A stretch of DNA of 64,000 nt, taken from an uncultured Lachnospiraceae bacterium. Its GTDB lineage: Bacteria; Bacillota; Clostridia; Lachnospirales; Lachnospiraceae. The stretch lies in assembly GCA_944381485.1 (NCBI GenBank), contig CALWLI010000039.1, positions 50,240 through 114,239 of the forward strand, given 5' to 3'. Shown here piece by piece: positions 17,181 through 26,446 of this stretch. The position numbers and the translations under genes were made by a program. Numbering within the stretch: the first letter of the stretch is position 1; each line of letters begins with the position of its first letter. The notes under the pieces were generated by a model. It searched no databases, had not been told where the DNA came from, and saw nothing but the letters and a program-made list of their open reading frames with translations.

Positions 17181-17471
17181 ATGAAAGCGTATGATATGCA
17201 CGAGAACAAGGAGATAGAGGTTACTTACGATGACCTTATCGACTTCCTCAACAACAACCGTCAGATAGACCTGACACTCAAGGCTCCCGTTACAGATGCG
17301 GACGGATACCTTACCTGGGACAAGGAGAACTGGATCAACATAGACGGACGCAAGTACCAGAGAAATTATTTCCTGGGAGACAGAGCTCTCAGAGATTATA
17401 CTCATCACAATATTTATGATCTGAAGAACTCCTTCAAGCCCGAGGAGGCACTCAAGATAGAGATAAACTAA
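17181..17471 (+). CDS. Small hypothetical protein downstream of nrdD
   Basis: I do not recognise this 96-residue acidic protein. It has no signal peptide or membrane segment; a short helical start (DLIDFLNNNRQIDL) is followed by a beta-rich middle with YLTWDKENWINIDGRKYQR. It lies 75 bases after nrdD with a GGAGGGA ribosome site and no terminator between, so it is likely cotranscribed and under NrdR control. It occupies the place where nrdG is often found but is too short and has no radical-SAM CxxxCxxC motif. Confidence 0.65.
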   Translation: MKAYDMHENKEIEVTYDDLIDFLNNNRQIDLTLKAPVTDADGYLTWDKENWINIDGRKYQRNYFLGDRALRDYTHHNIYDLKNSFKPEEALKIEIN

Positions 17472-17537
17472 GGCCGGGCCTATATAAGCCTGAGGCAGTG
17501 CTCATATGAGCAGGCCAGGTAAGACGGGAAAATAAAG

Positions 17538-17598
17538 AGACACTCTTAAAAGGGAAGTGAGCGTATACTGAGATCCCTTTTTGAGAGTGTCTTTTTTG
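17538..17598 (+). terminator. Terminator of the nrdD transcript
   Basis: AGACACTCT (17538-17546) pairs with AGAGTGTCT further down, and an inner AAGGGA/TCCCTT extends the stem; six T follow. In the other direction it may also serve the cysteine hydrolase gene. Confidence 0.85.
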
Positions 17599-17629
17599 TT
17601 CATAAAAAGCTGAAAACTTTACGGCAAGT

Positions 17630-18154
17630 CTACTCGTTTATAACATCTATCTGGCACATCTTCATGGCCTCAAGAGCGTTCCTATGGCTTGCGGGAGTTA
17701 CTCCTGCGCACAGGGAGGCGTCCACTATTATCTCCTTTTCGGGGAAATAGGTCTTAAGGAGCAGGGCGTTTGTGATAACGCATATGTCGGTGCACAGACC
17801 TATGATAGTCATCTCATCACATCTCTGGACGGCCAGAGGGAGGGCGGAGGAACCGAAGGTATGCTTTTCCAGTATATCGTCCTTATCCTTTGCAAAGGGC
17901 TTTATGCTGTCTGAGAGCTCATGCCCCCAGCTGCCCTTTATGCAGTGGCGCACAGGAAGCTTTCTTCCCTCCTGAGTGGACATATAGTCCTCTCCATGGG
18001 TATCCATGGTAAAAAGTACCCTTTCCCCGGACTCCAAGGCCTTCTCTATGCGCTCCTTGACCTTGGGAACTATGGCTACAGCCTCAGGGGTCCCCAGAGA
18101 TCCGTCAATGAAATCGTTTTGCATATCAACAACTATCAAAACCTTACTGCTCAT
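17630..18154 (-). CDS. Isochorismatase-family cysteine hydrolase (nicotinamidase-like)
   Basis: A 174-residue alpha/beta hydrolase. Visible residues of the family triad are Asp in VVDMQNDFIDG (residue 9), Lys in EKHTFGSS and Cys in GLCTDICV. The nicotinamidase metal-binding Asp/His pair is only partly met (TMDTHGEDY). Nicotinamidase turns nicotinamide into nicotinic acid for NAD recycling; related enzymes act on other amides, so the exact substrate is open. It is transcribed toward nrdD and faces away from coaX. Confidence 0.82.
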   Translation of the reverse strand: MSSKVLIVVDMQNDFIDGSLGTPEAVAIVPKVKERIEKALESGERVLFTMDTHGEDYMSTQEGRKLPVRHCIKGSWGHELSDSIKPFAKDKDDILEKHTFGSSALPLAVQRCDEMTIIGLCTDICVITNALLLKTYFPEKEIIVDASLCAGVTPASHRNALEAMKMCQIDVINE

Positions 18155-18330
18155 CTTAATATCCTCCGCAAAGAATGATCTTTATTTCTATGTTATAACA
18201 CACAGAAGGAGATTTTCAAACCCGGGCAGGAAGAAAGGGGAGAGATTGTGCGGATAAATATCCTTGCAGTATGGCCCTCGGGGAAGTATTATTAAAGAAA
18301 ACATTAAAAACAGCTTTCGGGGAGACAGAT

Positions 18331-19098
18331 ATGATACTTGCTGTAGATATGGGAAATTCCAACATAAAGATAGGAGTTGTATCCGAAGACAGGATAATAG
18401 AGGAGAGAGTCACCACGGCTCTTGACAAGACCAGCATGGAGTACGCCATGGATATTCTGGCCATACTGGCATTTCACAGTGTGGACAAAAAGGATATAGA
18501 GGGAGCGGTCATATCCTCGGTAGTGCCTCCCCTTACAGGCACCATAAGCTCCGCTGTAAAAAAAGTTCTGGGCTTTGCGCCTCTCATAATATCCCACAGG
18601 CTGAATATGAAGATAAGCCTCAGAAGGATGCAGTATCCTGAGAAGGTGGGAGCGGACCTTATAGTGGGAGCGGAGGCCGCATGGACCCATTTTAAGGCTC
18701 CTATTATAATAATAAATATGGGTACAGCCACTACGGTCACAGTCGTAAACAGAGATGCTGAATATCTGGGAGGTGCTATACTCCCCGGGCTTAAGGTGTC
18801 CTTGAGCTCGCTGTCCACAAAGACAGCGCAGCTGCCATCCATAAGTCTTGAGCCCCCGGGAAAGGTAATAGCAAACAATACTGTAGACAGCATGAGAAGC
18901 GGAATACTATATGGGAATGCCGGACAACTGGACGGAATCATAGACAGGATGGAGGAGGAACTGGGAGAAAGCTGCAGTATAGTGGCTACAGGAGGCCTTG
19001 CAAGGTTTGTAGTGCCTCTTTGCAGACATGACATAGTTTTGGACAGGGAGCTTCTTATGAAGGGACTTCTGGAGCTCTATAAGCTTAATTGCCGGTAA
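18331..19098 (+). CDS. coaX: Type III pantothenate kinase
   Basis: First step of coenzyme A synthesis: phosphorylation of pantothenate, in the form not inhibited by CoA. The start is set at ATG 18331, because GGGGAG lies 6 bases upstream and the product begins MILAVDMGNSNIKIG, the family's phosphate-binding start; the frame could extend to 18271 but without a ribosome site. Other motifs: GADLIVGAEAAW, MGTATTVTVV and GGAILPGLK. At 255 residues the length is normal. coaBC follows after 32 bases, forming a CoA operon. Confidence 0.95.
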   Translation: MILAVDMGNSNIKIGVVSEDRIIEERVTTALDKTSMEYAMDILAILAFHSVDKKDIEGAVISSVVPPLTGTISSAVKKVLGFAPLIISHRLNMKISLRRMQYPEKVGADLIVGAEAAWTHFKAPIIIINMGTATTVTVVNRDAEYLGGAILPGLKVSLSSLSTKTAQLPSISLEPPGKVIANNTVDSMRSGILYGNAGQLDGIIDRMEEELGESCSIVATGGLARFVVPLCRHDIVLDRELLMKGLLELYKLNCR

Positions 19099-19130
19099 AC
19101 ATTGGGGACAGGTTAAAACAGGAGGTAAGT

Positions 19131-20399
19131 ATGCTTTCAGGAAAAAAGATCATTATAGGAGTAAGCGGCGGAATAGCCGCATATAAGAGCGCAGCGCTGG
19201 TGTCAGCCCTGAAACAGGCCGGAGCGGATGTGCAGGTGCTGATGACTGAGAATGCGGAAAAATTTGTCGGGAGGATCACCTTTGAGGCCCTCTCGGGACA
19301 CAGGGTGATAACAGACACCTTTGACTCTGAGGAGTACATCATCCCCCACATTGCCGTGGCAAAGACAGCAGACATTTTTATGGTGGCCCCGGCGACTGCT
19401 GATATTATAGCAAAGCTGGCAAACGGAATAGCGGATGACATGCTCACATCCTGCTTTATTGCGTCGGACTGCCCCAAGGTGATAGTGCCTGCAATGAACG
19501 TAAAGATGTACGAAAATCCTGCCACCCGGGAGAATATAGAGAAGCTTAAGAGACATGGCATAACAGTACTTGATCCTGACGAGGGACATCTTGCGGAGGG
19601 AATATCAGCAAAGGGTAAGATGCCTGAGCCCTCTGTGCTTTACAGATACATAGAGTATCTTGTCTCCTACGGCAAGGACCTTGTGGGAAAGAAGGTAGTT
19701 ATAACGGCAGGCCCCACAAGGGAGAGCTTGGATCCTGTGAGATTTATCACCAACCGCTCTACAGGTAAAATGGGCTATGCCCTGGCAAAGGTTGCGGCTG
19801 CAAGGGGCGCAGAGACAGTGCTCATAAGCGGACATGTAAATGAGCTGTCCGACGGGGTAAACAATGCTGTGCTTACGGGTACAGGAGCTTCCGACGGGGT
19901 CATAACTCCTGTGGGGGTGAGAAGGATAGATGTGGAGAGCGCTGAGGATATGCTTAAGGCTGTGAAGGCGGAGTACAAGAATGCGGACTGCGTCATAATG
20001 GCGGCGGCGGTGGCAGACTTCAGGCCCTTGGCTGCGGCGAAGGACAAGATAAAGAAGGACGAGCTCCCTGAAGAGGAGGACGAAAAAGGAAGAAAGCAGT
20101 ACATACTCTCCCTGGAGAGGACAGAGGACATCCTTCTATGGCTGGGAAAGCACAAAAAGAAAGCTCAAAAGCTGGTGGGATTTTCCATGGAGACAAGGGA
20201 CCTCATAGAGAATTCTGAAAAGAAGCTTACAAAGAAAAATGCCGACATGATAATAGCAAACGACCTCAACACAAAGGGAGCAGGCTTCGGCACAGATACA
20301 AATGTCATTACCATAATAAAGGAGGACAGCATAACAGAACTGCCTATAATGACAAAGGAGGAGGCTGCGGCAGAGATATTGGACGAGGTCTTCGGATAG
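19131..20399 (+). CDS. coaBC: Bifunctional phosphopantothenoylcysteine decarboxylase / phosphopantothenate-cysteine ligase
   Basis: It performs the second and third steps of CoA synthesis. The N-terminal flavoprotein part (1-180) has GVSGGIAAYKSA, the catalytic His in IIPHIAVAK, and PAMNVKMYENPATRENI. The C-terminal ligase part (190-422) has ITAGPTRESLDPVRFITNRSTGKMGYALA, read here as two adjoining motifs, and KKNADMIIANDL. ATG 19131 is preferred over TTG 19089, because AGGAGG lies 6 bases before it. A 20-residue insertion rich in acidic and Gly residues is present near 245-265. Confidence 0.95.
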   Translation: MLSGKKIIIGVSGGIAAYKSAALVSALKQAGADVQVLMTENAEKFVGRITFEALSGHRVITDTFDSEEYIIPHIAVAKTADIFMVAPATADIIAKLANGIADDMLTSCFIASDCPKVIVPAMNVKMYENPATRENIEKLKRHGITVLDPDEGHLAEGISAKGKMPEPSVLYRYIEYLVSYGKDLVGKKVVITAGPTRESLDPVRFITNRSTGKMGYALAKVAAARGAETVLISGHVNELSDGVNNAVLTGTGASDGVITPVGVRRIDVESAEDMLKAVKAEYKNADCVIMAAAVADFRPLAAAKDKIKKDELPEEEDEKGRKQYILSLERTEDILLWLGKHKKKAQKLVGFSMETRDLIENSEKKLTKKNADMIIANDLNTKGAGFGTDTNVITIIKEDSITELPIMTKEEAAAEILDEVFG

Positions 20400-20418
20400 G
20401 AAGATTTGAGATAATTTA

Positions 20419-20447
20419 TTGACAGAACAAAAGGTTAATGTTATATT
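20419..20447 (+). promoter_or_regulatory. Promoter of the phosphate uptake operon
   Basis: TTGACA at 20419-20424, 17 bases and TATATT at 20442-20447, leaving a long leader of about 150 bases before the PiT gene. No Pho box was recognised. Confidence 0.6.
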
Positions 20448-20603
20448 TTTGTTAAATTTGGGTTAAAAATAAGCAAGTTAGAATAAATCGGCGGGGGGAA
20501 GATGAAATCCGGAAATGCGATTTGTATGATTGAAATTATGCAAGAGAGATTTTCACTTCAACCGCCTTATTTTTGTGTTTAAAAATAAAAAAAAGGAGCT
20601 TAT

Positions 20604-21653
20604 ATGATTTCATTTTCCGAATTTTTCACCGAGGTCATCTCCAACCCTGTACTGATGATCACTGTGGCCTTGACATTGGGGGTAATCTTTGTAAACGGAT
20701 GGACTGACGCTCCCAATGCCATAGCGACCTGCGTCACCACAAGATGTATGAGGGCAAAAAGCGCCATACTCATGAGTGCGGTTTTCAACTTTGCAGGCGT
20801 TCTCGTCATGACCAGGATCAACAGCTCTGTGGCATCCACCATCAGTAACATGGTGGACTTCGGAGGAGACACAAACACCGCCCTTATCGCTCTGTGTGCA
20901 GCGCTGTTCTCCATAGTTGTCTACAGTGTGGCAGCCTCTCAGTTCGGTATTCCCACCAGCGAGAGCCACAGCCTTATTGCGGGACTCACAGGAGCCGCCA
21001 TTGCCATAAGAAACGGCGTGGAGGGTATCAATTTTAACGAGTGGGTAAAAGTCCTCTACGGACTTGTTTTAAGCCTTGCCCTGGGCTTTTTCATGGGCTG
21101 GGTCATATGCAAGTTTATTATGGTTTTGTGCGCAGGTGTAGACAGGAGAAAGGCCAATGACTTCTTCAAGCCGGCCCAGATATTCGGAGCCGCCTTCATG
21201 AGCTTTATGCACGGAGCTCAGGACGGACAGAAGTTTATAGGTGTCCTGTTTTTGGGACTGGCCTTCTGCAACGGTCAGGACAGCGTACAGGGCATGACCA
21301 TACCTGTGTGGCTTATGATACTCTGCAGTACGGTGATGGGACTCGGAACCAGTGTGGGTGGAGAAAAGATCATAAAGTCAGTGGGAATGGACATGGTCAA
21401 GCTGGAAAAATATCAGGGATTTTCGGCAGACCTGGCAGGAGCCATATGTCTCTTGCTCTCCAGCGTTTTCGGAATTCCTGTGTCAACTACCCACACAAAG
21501 ACCAGCGCCATCATGGGTGTGGGCGCTGTAAAAAGGATATCAGCTATCAACTTCGGAGTGGTGAGGGATATGATGCTTACATGGATATTTACCTTTCCGG
21601 GCTGCGGGCTTATCAGCTATGTAATGGCAAAGCTTTTCATGGCTCTGTTCTAA
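20604..21653 (+). CDS. PiT-family inorganic phosphate transporter
   Basis: A 349-residue membrane protein for low-affinity phosphate uptake. The two PiT half-signatures are present, NGWTDAPNAIATCVTTR (residues 32-48) and SFMHGAQDGQKFIGV (near 195-210), along with the substrate-site segments SESHSLIAGLTGA and PVSTTHTKTSAIMG. About ten hydrophobic helices are seen. AAAAGGAG lies just before ATG 20604. The DUF47 gene follows after 58 bases, the usual PiT-DUF47 pair. Confidence 0.93.
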   Translation: MISFSEFFTEVISNPVLMITVALTLGVIFVNGWTDAPNAIATCVTTRCMRAKSAILMSAVFNFAGVLVMTRINSSVASTISNMVDFGGDTNTALIALCAALFSIVVYSVAASQFGIPTSESHSLIAGLTGAAIAIRNGVEGINFNEWVKVLYGLVLSLALGFFMGWVICKFIMVLCAGVDRRKANDFFKPAQIFGAAFMSFMHGAQDGQKFIGVLFLGLAFCNGQDSVQGMTIPVWLMILCSTVMGLGTSVGGEKIIKSVGMDMVKLEKYQGFSADLAGAICLLLSSVFGIPVSTTHTKTSAIMGVGAVKRISAINFGVVRDMMLTWIFTFPGCGLISYVMAKLFMALF

Positions 21654-21711
21654 GAAGGAGACCGATTCAAAGCTTAAAGCCTATTTAACGATTGATTTGG
21701 AGGATCTGGAA

Positions 21712-22335
21712 ATGTCAAAAAAGCAGGATGCATACTATTTCAACAACTTTGTCGCATGCGCTGAGGAATCATGCAGAGCGGCTCACCTGTTGAAGGATGT
21801 CTTGGAGAACTTTAAACCCGAGGAGCTTTCTCAACACCTGGAGGCCATACATAAGATAGAGAACAGCGGTGATATGAAAAAGCATGAAATGCTTGACAAG
21901 CTTGCAAAGGAGTTTATTCCCCCTATAGAGAGGGAGGACATAGTCCTTCTCAGCCAGGATATAGACGATATCACAGACAAGATCGAGGACGTGCTTATGA
22001 GAGTATACACCAACAATGTGGACTCCATAGAGCCGGATGCCTTAAAGATGACGGAAGTTGTCATTCAGTGCTGTGAGGGAGTTGCAGGACTCTTGAAGGA
22101 GTTTGCCGACTTCAAGCATTCCAAGGAGCTCAAAAAGCTTATCATAGAGATAAATGATCTGGAGGAGAAATCCGACAAGCTGTTCATAGACAGCATGAGA
22201 AGGCTCCACACAGAGAGCAGTGATCCTCTTCACATAATAGCATGGAGAGAGATATACGCCTATCTCGAGAAGTGCGCCGATGCCTGCGAGCATGCGGCGG
22301 ATGTAATAGAGAGCGTTGTGATGAAAAACTCATAA
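21712..22335 (+). CDS. DUF47 (PhoU-like) phosphate transport regulator
   Basis: A 207-residue all-helical protein of the PhoU-like DUF47 family, which accompanies and probably controls PiT carriers. Seen are the heptad pattern and the metal-binding-like acidic motifs EREDIVLLSQDIDDITDKIED and EKCADACEHAADVIE (the first read over two adjacent stretches). ATG 21712 is preferred to TTG 21697, because TTGGAGG stands 8 bases before it. A terminator follows about 50 bases later. Confidence 0.9.
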   Translation: MSKKQDAYYFNNFVACAEESCRAAHLLKDVLENFKPEELSQHLEAIHKIENSGDMKKHEMLDKLAKEFIPPIEREDIVLLSQDIDDITDKIEDVLMRVYTNNVDSIEPDALKMTEVVIQCCEGVAGLLKEFADFKHSKELKKLIIEINDLEEKSDKLFIDSMRRLHTESSDPLHIIAWREIYAYLEKCADACEHAADVIESVVMKNS

Positions 22336-22383
22336 TAAATTTTCATTGAAATATGAAAACAGGACGGGAAACCGGACTTGTGT

Positions 22384-22412
22384 AAGGCAGGCCTTAAGTG
22401 GCCTGTCTTTAT
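22384..22412 (+). terminator. Terminator of the PiT-DUF47 operon
   Basis: AAGGCAGGCC pairs with GGCCTGTCTT around TTAAGT (one G-T pair), followed by a T-rich run. Confidence 0.75.
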
Positions 22413-22448
22413 ATTTTGATAAGATAAAATCAGGCTTTTTAATTTATG

Positions 22449-22477
22449 TTGAATATTTGAACCGGTGGGATTAGAAT
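22449..22477 (+). promoter_or_regulatory. Promoter of the MalY/PatB gene
   Basis: TTGAAT at 22449-22454, 17 bases, TAGAAT at 22472-22477, about 60 bases before the start codon. Confidence 0.5.
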
Positions 22478-22538
22478 GAAATAAGAGGTCATAATTATGA
22501 CCGAAATACAATAATAACAACAGGAGAGGTGAGCTTAA

Positions 22539-23756
22539 ATGAAGTATGATTTTACGAGTGTGATCGAGAGAAAGGGAAGGGACGCCATAGCCGTAGATGC
22601 GGTGCCCGGAAATATGGTCTCAGCAGTTGGAAGAGACATCAAGGTCAGAGAGGGATTTGACATAATACCCATGTGGATAGCGGATATGAATTTTGCCACC
22701 GTGCCTACAGTGGCGGAGGCCATGATAGAGAGGGCAAAGCATCCCTTGTACGGATATTTTGCTCCCAGAGACGAATACTTTGATGGGATCATAGAGTGGC
22801 AGAAAAGAAGAAATAATGTGGAGGGCCTTGAGAGAGAGAATATAGGATACGAGAACGGTGTTCTTGGAGGAGTCTCCTCAGCTCTTTCAGTGCTCTGCTC
22901 AAAGGGAGACAATGTGCTTGTAAATTCTCCCACCTACCTGGGATTTACCAATGTGCTCAACAACAACGGATATCATATAGTCCACAGCCCTCTTAAAAAG
23001 GACGAAAAGAATGTGTGGCGCATGGACTATGAGGACATGGAAAAAAAGATAATCGACAACAAGATACACTGTGCCATATTCTGCTCGCCCCACAATCCTA
23101 CAGGGCGTGTGTGGGAGAAAGAGGAGATAGAAAAGGCCATGGACATATTCAAAAAGCACGATGTATATGTTATCTCCGATGAGATATGGTCTGATATGAT
23201 ACTCTACGGAAATCACCATATCCCCACTCAATCCGTGTCCGAAGACGCCAAGAACCGCACTATAGCTCTGTATGCTCCCTCAAAGACCTTCAATCTGGCA
23301 GGACTTATAGGAAGCTATCACATAATTTACAACAGGACTTTAAATGACAGGCTCCTTAAGGAGAGCTCCCTGTCCCACTACAACAGCATGAACCTTATGT
23401 CCATGTATGCCCTTATAGGGGCCTACAAGAAGGAGGGCTATGAGTGGCTTGACGAGCTCCTGACAGTTCTGGGAGAAAACATAAGCTACGGCTGCGACTT
23501 TATAGAAAAGAATTTGAAGGGAGTAAAGGTCTCAAAGCCTCAGGGAACCTATATGCTGTTTATAGACTGTGAAGAGTACTGCAGAGAACATGGAAAGAGC
23601 CTGGAGGATGTATTGCATGCAGGCTATGAGGTCGGAGTATTCTGGCAGACAGGAAAGGCCTTCAACGGGCCCTGGAACATAAGGATGAATCTGGCTCTGC
23701 CCCTTGAGAGGGTGAAGGAGGCCTTTGACAGGCTGCAGAAGTATGTATTTTGCTAA
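22539..23756 (+). CDS. MalY/PatB-type PLP-dependent aminotransferase / cystathionine beta-lyase
   Basis: A 405-residue fold-type I PLP enzyme. The opening (IIPMWIADMNFATVPTV) and YGYFAPRDEYFDGII match the MalY/PatB family; the cofactor Lys is in YAPSKTFNLAGL, the Asp/Tyr in VISDEIWSDM, and the carboxylate-binding Arg near the end in NIRMNLALP. Family members split cystathionine or cysteine to homocysteine or sulfide plus pyruvate, and some act as regulators. It stands alone with its own AGGAGAGG ribosome site and a hairpin terminator after it. Confidence 0.9.
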   Translation: MKYDFTSVIERKGRDAIAVDAVPGNMVSAVGRDIKVREGFDIIPMWIADMNFATVPTVAEAMIERAKHPLYGYFAPRDEYFDGIIEWQKRRNNVEGLERENIGYENGVLGGVSSALSVLCSKGDNVLVNSPTYLGFTNVLNNNGYHIVHSPLKKDEKNVWRMDYEDMEKKIIDNKIHCAIFCSPHNPTGRVWEKEEIEKAMDIFKKHDVYVISDEIWSDMILYGNHHIPTQSVSEDAKNRTIALYAPSKTFNLAGLIGSYHIIYNRTLNDRLLKESSLSHYNSMNLMSMYALIGAYKKEGYEWLDELLTVLGENISYGCDFIEKNLKGVKVSKPQGTYMLFIDCEEYCREHGKSLEDVLHAGYEVGVFWQTGKAFNGPWNIRMNLALPLERVKEAFDRLQKYVFC

Positions 23757-23809
23757 GGACATGTTTCTGTAAGCTTACGGCAGACTGAGGAGTATATTTC
23801 AGGAATTAT

Positions 23810-23847
23810 ATAAAACATAACTTTCTTTTATGAAAGTTATGTTTTAT
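23810..23847 (+). terminator. AT-rich hairpin terminator after the MalY/PatB gene
   Basis: ATAAAACATAACTTTC pairs perfectly with GAAAGTTATGTTTTAT around TTTTAT. The rightward strand ends in TTTTAT, so it can terminate transcription from the left. Confidence 0.75.
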
Positions 23848-23879
23848 ATTACTTATTTTAATAATATAAAAGTATTAGC

Positions 23880-23907
23880 TTGCCATATCTTCACTCTGTC
23901 GTATAAT
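23880..23907 (+). promoter_or_regulatory. Promoter of the branched-chain aminotransferase gene
   Basis: TTGCCA at 23880-23885, 16 bases, TATAAT at 23902-23907, about 60 bases before the chosen start. No T-box or leader peptide was recognised. Confidence 0.6.
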
Positions 23908-23968
23908 CAATTTAACATTTTCATAAATAAACCTTTAGGTATGTGTGAGTGAAAGGAAGAGGAAGCTT

Positions 23969-25000
23969 ATGAGAGAGCTTAAGGATTTGGATTGGAAGAA
24001 TTTGGGATTTATTTACAGGCCCTGCGATTGGAGATATGTGGCTGAGTACAAGGAGGGGAAATGGCAGGAGGGACACATGTCGGATGACCCCGAGGTAAGG
24101 ATAAACGAGTGCGCAGGCATACTCCAGTACTGCCAGGAATGCTTTGAGGGACTTAAGGCCTATGAGACAGTAAATGGAGATATAGTATGCTTCAGGCCTG
24201 ATCTCAATGCGGAGAGAATGTACAATACGGCTAAGTATCTCTGCATGCCTCCTTTTCCCAAAGATAAATTTTTGGAGGTGCTTGAGGAGACAGTTAAGGC
24301 AAATATAGGCTACGTTCCCCCCTACGGAAGCGGGGCATCCCTCTATATAAGACCTTATATGTTTGCCTCCGGCCCTGTGATTGGAGTGAAGCCTTCTGAT
24401 GAGTACATATTCAGAATGATAGTTATGCCTGTAGGACCTTACTACAAGGGCGGAGCAAAGCCTGTGGCTATAATGGTAAGTGACTTTGACAGGGCAGCTC
24501 CCAAAGGCTCAGGCCATGTAAAGGCAGGACTCAACTATGCCATGAGCATGCACGCTCACGAGGAGGCTGCCTCACGGGGATATGCGGATAATCTTTTCCT
24601 TGATCCTGCCGAGAGAAAGTATGTGGAGGAGTCGGGAGGAGCAAACTTCTACTTCATTACCGAGGATAAAAAGACTCTTGTGACCCCCAAATCCGACAGT
24701 ATACTTCCCTCAATTACAAGGCGCTCCATAGTCTATGTGGCAGAGCATATGCTTGGACTTAAGGTGGAGGAGAGGAAGGTCGAATTCGCTGAGCTTGAGA
24801 ACTTCTCGGAGTGCGGAATGTGCGGAACCGCAGCGGTGATCTCGCCGGTGGGAGTCATAAACGACCATGGAAGAGACATAGTTTTCGGAAAGGGCCTTGA
24901 GGAGGCAGGTCCTGTAACCAAAAAACTCTATGATACCCTCACAGGAATACAGCTTGGCACTGTAGAGGCTCCCGAGGGATGGATATATAAGATAGCGTAA
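23969..25000 (+). CDS. ilvE: Branched-chain amino acid aminotransferase (type II)
   Basis: It interconverts Leu, Ile and Val with their 2-oxoacids; in peptide fermenters it also starts branched-chain oxidation. Fold-type IV motifs: YCQECFEGLKAYE, CFRPDLNAERM, YIRPYMFASG, the PLP Lys in GSGHVKAGLNYA, and EESGGANFYF. ATG 23969 is preferred because AGGAAGAGGAAG stands just before it; the frame also reaches GTG 23945 without a ribosome site. Length is 343 residues. It is a single gene that converges on the MATE gene. Confidence 0.92.
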   Translation: MRELKDLDWKNLGFIYRPCDWRYVAEYKEGKWQEGHMSDDPEVRINECAGILQYCQECFEGLKAYETVNGDIVCFRPDLNAERMYNTAKYLCMPPFPKDKFLEVLEETVKANIGYVPPYGSGASLYIRPYMFASGPVIGVKPSDEYIFRMIVMPVGPYYKGGAKPVAIMVSDFDRAAPKGSGHVKAGLNYAMSMHAHEEAASRGYADNLFLDPAERKYVEESGGANFYFITEDKKTLVTPKSDSILPSITRRSIVYVAEHMLGLKVEERKVEFAELENFSECGMCGTAAVISPVGVINDHGRDIVFGKGLEEAGPVTKKLYDTLTGIQLGTVEAPEGWIYKIA

Positions 25001-25007
25001 CCTGATC

Positions 25008-26336
25008 TTACGATCTCAGTGCCTTTTTGTAAACGACATATGAGACCGGGGCGGTGACAGCCTCAGTAAGAAGAAAGGCCTGCCATACACCTGAAGGGCC
25101 TGAAACGGAACTTAAAAGAAAGGCTGCGGGGAGGATAACAACTGTGTATCTGCACAGGGATATGATGAGGGAGGCGAACCCCTTCCCTATACCTTCCAAA
25201 GCTCCGGATGAGGTTACGGATACAGACGATATTATAAAACCTGCACTTATTATGCGGAGGGCCTTGGCGCCCTCCGCTATCGTTTCCGGGCTTCCTGTGA
25301 AAAATGACATGAGTGCTTCGGGAACAAATTGACATATGGCTGTGCCTATAAGCATGATCACACCGCTAAACAGAAGCACTGTATCATATATTCTCTCTAC
25401 TCTTTTCTTTTCTCCGGCGCCATAATTGAAGCCTATGAGAGGGCGCATTCCCTGAACCAGTCCGTTTGCAGGCATATAAAGAAAGGTCTGAAGCTTATAA
25501 TAAATTCCGAGTATCAGTATATAGACGCTTGAAAATGCTGCCAGAATACCATTCAGTGCGGCTATCAATACTGAGGGAAGGGCTATGTTAAGTATGGCGG
25601 GTATCCCTATAGAGTACAGCCTTCCGGGTATTGATGAGGAACTGAACATCAGCTCTCTTTTGATCTTTACAGGTATGCCAAGCTTAAAGTAGGCTGCTGA
25701 ATATATAAAAAAGGTCAGAGTCTGTCCCAAGCCTGTGGCAAGTGCCGCACCCTCTATTCCCAGCTTGGGAAAGGGCCCCAAGCCGAAGATAAGTATGGGA
25801 TCAAGAATGATATTTGCAATACACCCGAGAAGGAGTCCTGCCATAGTTATCTTCATCCTTCCCACGGCCTGAAATATCTTTTCAAGGGCCATGCTTAGGC
25901 TGATGATCACAGAGAAGGAGAAGGCTATCAGGGAATATTTTAAACCAAGACTTATAACTTCGGCATCGGAGGTAAAGGACCTGAGAAAAGCGGGCATAAG
26001 AATAATTGAGCATACAGTCAACAGGATGCCGTGAAGAAATGACAGAGCCATACCTGCAGATGCGGCCTCATCAGCCCTGAACTTATTGCCTGCGCCAAGA
26101 TTTACGGCGATCACCGAGCTTATACCTACTCCGAAACCTATTCCCACCGCATTTATAAAATTCTGCACAGGATAGATAAGGGACAGGGCTGTCATTGCCT
26201 CATCACTTATGCGGGCCACAAAAAGGCTGTCCACGATATTGTAAAGTGAGTTTATCAGCATGGAGAGTACCATAGGCATGGACAGTGAAAATATAAGTCC
26301 GGTCACAGGCTTTTCTCTCATAAAATTCTCATTCAT
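25008..26336 (-). CDS. MATE-family efflux transporter, second copy
   Basis: A 442-residue MATE exporter with about twelve membrane segments and two halves (MPMVLSMLINSLYNIVDSLF opens the first). The start is set at 26336 (MNENFMREKPVTG), because GAGAGGTG lies 7 bases upstream; the frame continues to an ATG at 26441, but the promoter predicted at 26447-26476 begins the message downstream of that ATG. The resulting ~100-base leader holds a terminator-like hairpin. Substrate unknown. It ends 8 bases from the convergent aminotransferase gene. Confidence 0.9.
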   Translation of the reverse strand: MNENFMREKPVTGLIFSLSMPMVLSMLINSLYNIVDSLFVARISDEAMTALSLIYPVQNFINAVGIGFGVGISSVIAVNLGAGNKFRADEAASAGMALSFLHGILLTVCSIILMPAFLRSFTSDAEVISLGLKYSLIAFSFSVIISLSMALEKIFQAVGRMKITMAGLLLGCIANIILDPILIFGLGPFPKLGIEGAALATGLGQTLTFFIYSAAYFKLGIPVKIKRELMFSSSSIPGRLYSIGIPAILNIALPSVLIAALNGILAAFSSVYILILGIYYKLQTFLYMPANGLVQGMRPLIGFNYGAGEKKRVERIYDTVLLFSGVIMLIGTAICQFVPEALMSFFTGSPETIAEGAKALRIISAGFIISSVSVTSSGALEGIGKGFASLIISLCRYTVVILPAAFLLSSVSGPSGVWQAFLLTEAVTAPVSYVVYKKALRS

Positions 26337-26359
26337 AAAACACCTCTCAAAAAAAGCAT

Positions 26360-26395
26360 AAAAAAACCACCGGGTCACAGACAGTAACCGAGTGG
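26360..26395 (-). terminator. Terminator-like hairpin in the MATE leader (candidate attenuator)
   Basis: Reading the minus strand, CCACTCGGTTAC pairs with GTGACCCGGTGG around TGTCT (one C-C mismatch, two G-T pairs), then seven T. It sits between the promoter and the ribosome site of the MATE gene, so it would stop most transcripts unless relieved. Confidence 0.65.
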
Positions 26396-26446
26396 CGAAA
26401 AAGTGATCAAATGTCAGGAAAAATCCACACGCAATTTTCAACTGTT

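Noticed and set aside
26337-26441. 35-residue N-terminal extension of the minus-strand MATE protein
   Set aside because: The predicted promoter starts the message at or after this ATG, and the strong ribosome site belongs to the ATG at 26336.
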